A stretch of DNA of 6,780 bases from the NCBI GenBank assembly GCA_013214885.1, contig JABSRS010000189.1:1-6780 (forward strand). Direction: 5' to 3'. Within the stretch, counting starts at the first letter, position 1. Each line of letters starts with the position of its first letter. Under the pieces are notes generated by a model. It made no database searches, had not been told where the DNA came from, and worked only from the letters and a program-made list of their open reading frames with translations. Of the stretch, positions 6,617 to 6,780 are shown piece after piece. A program made the translations under genes and the position numbers. The stretch is from Gammaproteobacteria bacterium. Lineage in GTDB: Bacteria > Pseudomonadota > Gammaproteobacteria > Enterobacterales > Psychrobiaceae.

Positions 6617-6656
6617 TAACTGGAGATTTTTACTTAAAAGTCTCCAGTTACTTTTT
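6617..6656 (+). terminator. Strong rho-independent terminator
   Basis: TAACTGGAGATTTTT (6617-6631) pairs with AAAAGTCTCCAGTTA (6636-6650) over 15 base pairs, including one G:U wobble, around an ACTT loop. CTTTTT follows at 6651-6656. It is oriented for plus-strand transcription and ends the unit containing the small ORF at 6588, insulating the next gene. Confidence 0.85.
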
Positions 6657-6701
6657 GCTCAGGTTATACTCAAGCAACATGATTTTATCGAGGTAAGTGT
6701 T

Positions 6702-6780
6702 TTGCGAAAAATATTTATGTTAGTGAGCCTGTTGGCTTTTCAAGCCGTGGCAGCACCAGTCATCACCCTGGGTGAAAAAG
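6702..6780 (+). CDS. Start of an exported protein gene (3'-partial)
   Basis: TTG 6702 is preceded by GAGGT seven bases upstream, a good ribosome-binding site, whereas the in-frame ATG at 6717 has none and would remove the basic n-region. The 26 visible residues read fMet-Arg-Lys-Ile-Phe, a hydrophobic core (MLVSLLAFQAV), then Ala-Ala-Pro, so Sec export with signal peptidase I cleavage after Val-Ala-Ala is likely; no lipobox Cys is present. A TATACT at 6665-6670 could be its -10 element, with no good -35 element. The mature protein (PVITLGEK...) is cut off by the window edge, so no function can be given. Confidence 0.7.
   Translation, partial: MRKIFMLVSLLAFQAVAAPVITLGEK

Noticed and set aside
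1..6780. CRISPR array, insertion sequence, attachment site or tRNA
   Set aside because: No regularly spaced repeats, transposase-like frames, terminal inverted repeats with target duplications, or tRNA-like cloverleaf were found on either strand.

Overview
The window looks like a chromosomal stretch from a fairly AT-rich gammaproteobacterium, perhaps a marine Shewanella/Colwellia/Vibrio-like lineage. This is an inference from protein character and gene order; no rRNA or marker gene fixes the taxonomy. No tRNA, CRISPR array, intact insertion sequence or phage gene is visible.

Layout. (1) Positions 1-2493 (+) hold the C-terminal 830 residues of a large CobN/magnesium-chelatase-H-type protein. 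It enters from the left edge and ends in a low-complexity linker plus a single membrane anchor. (2) Positions 2494-3113 hold gene remains on the minus strand: a truncated small membrane protein gene whose open frame runs on into unrelated sequence, and, in another frame, what looks like region 4 of an ECF sigma factor. An AT-rich inverted repeat overlaps the end of the sigma remnant, where it faces the chelatase gene. (3) Positions 3152-5635 (-) form a compact operon, read right to left: TetR regulator, DUF6463-like small membrane protein, ABC1/UbiB-like atypical kinase. The truncated membrane protein gene was probably its fourth member (38 nt gap). Upstream of tetR lie a plausible promoter and two near-identical 14-bp direct repeats exactly 42 bp apart, which are candidate autoregulatory operators. 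(4) Positions 5707-6144 contain no convincing gene. (5) Positions 6145-6420 (-) hold the C-terminal remnant of a probable metallo-beta-lactamase-fold protein. It abuts a short plus-strand ORF (to 6588) that is followed by a strong rho-independent terminator (6617-6656). (6) From 6702 (+) a new gene begins with a TTG codon and a signal peptide and runs off the right edge.

Working together: the TetR regulator probably controls itself and the two or three membrane-associated proteins behind it, with the ABC1 kinase as the enzymatic core, in an envelope-, lipid- or quinone-related role that the sequence does not specify. The CobN-like protein is convergent with this operon and unrelated to it. 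Its membrane anchor suggests a tetrapyrrole-handling role other than classical cobalamin synthesis. The two remnant zones (2545-2835 and 5707-6420) flank the operon, which suggests that it sits in a region of repeated insertion and deletion.
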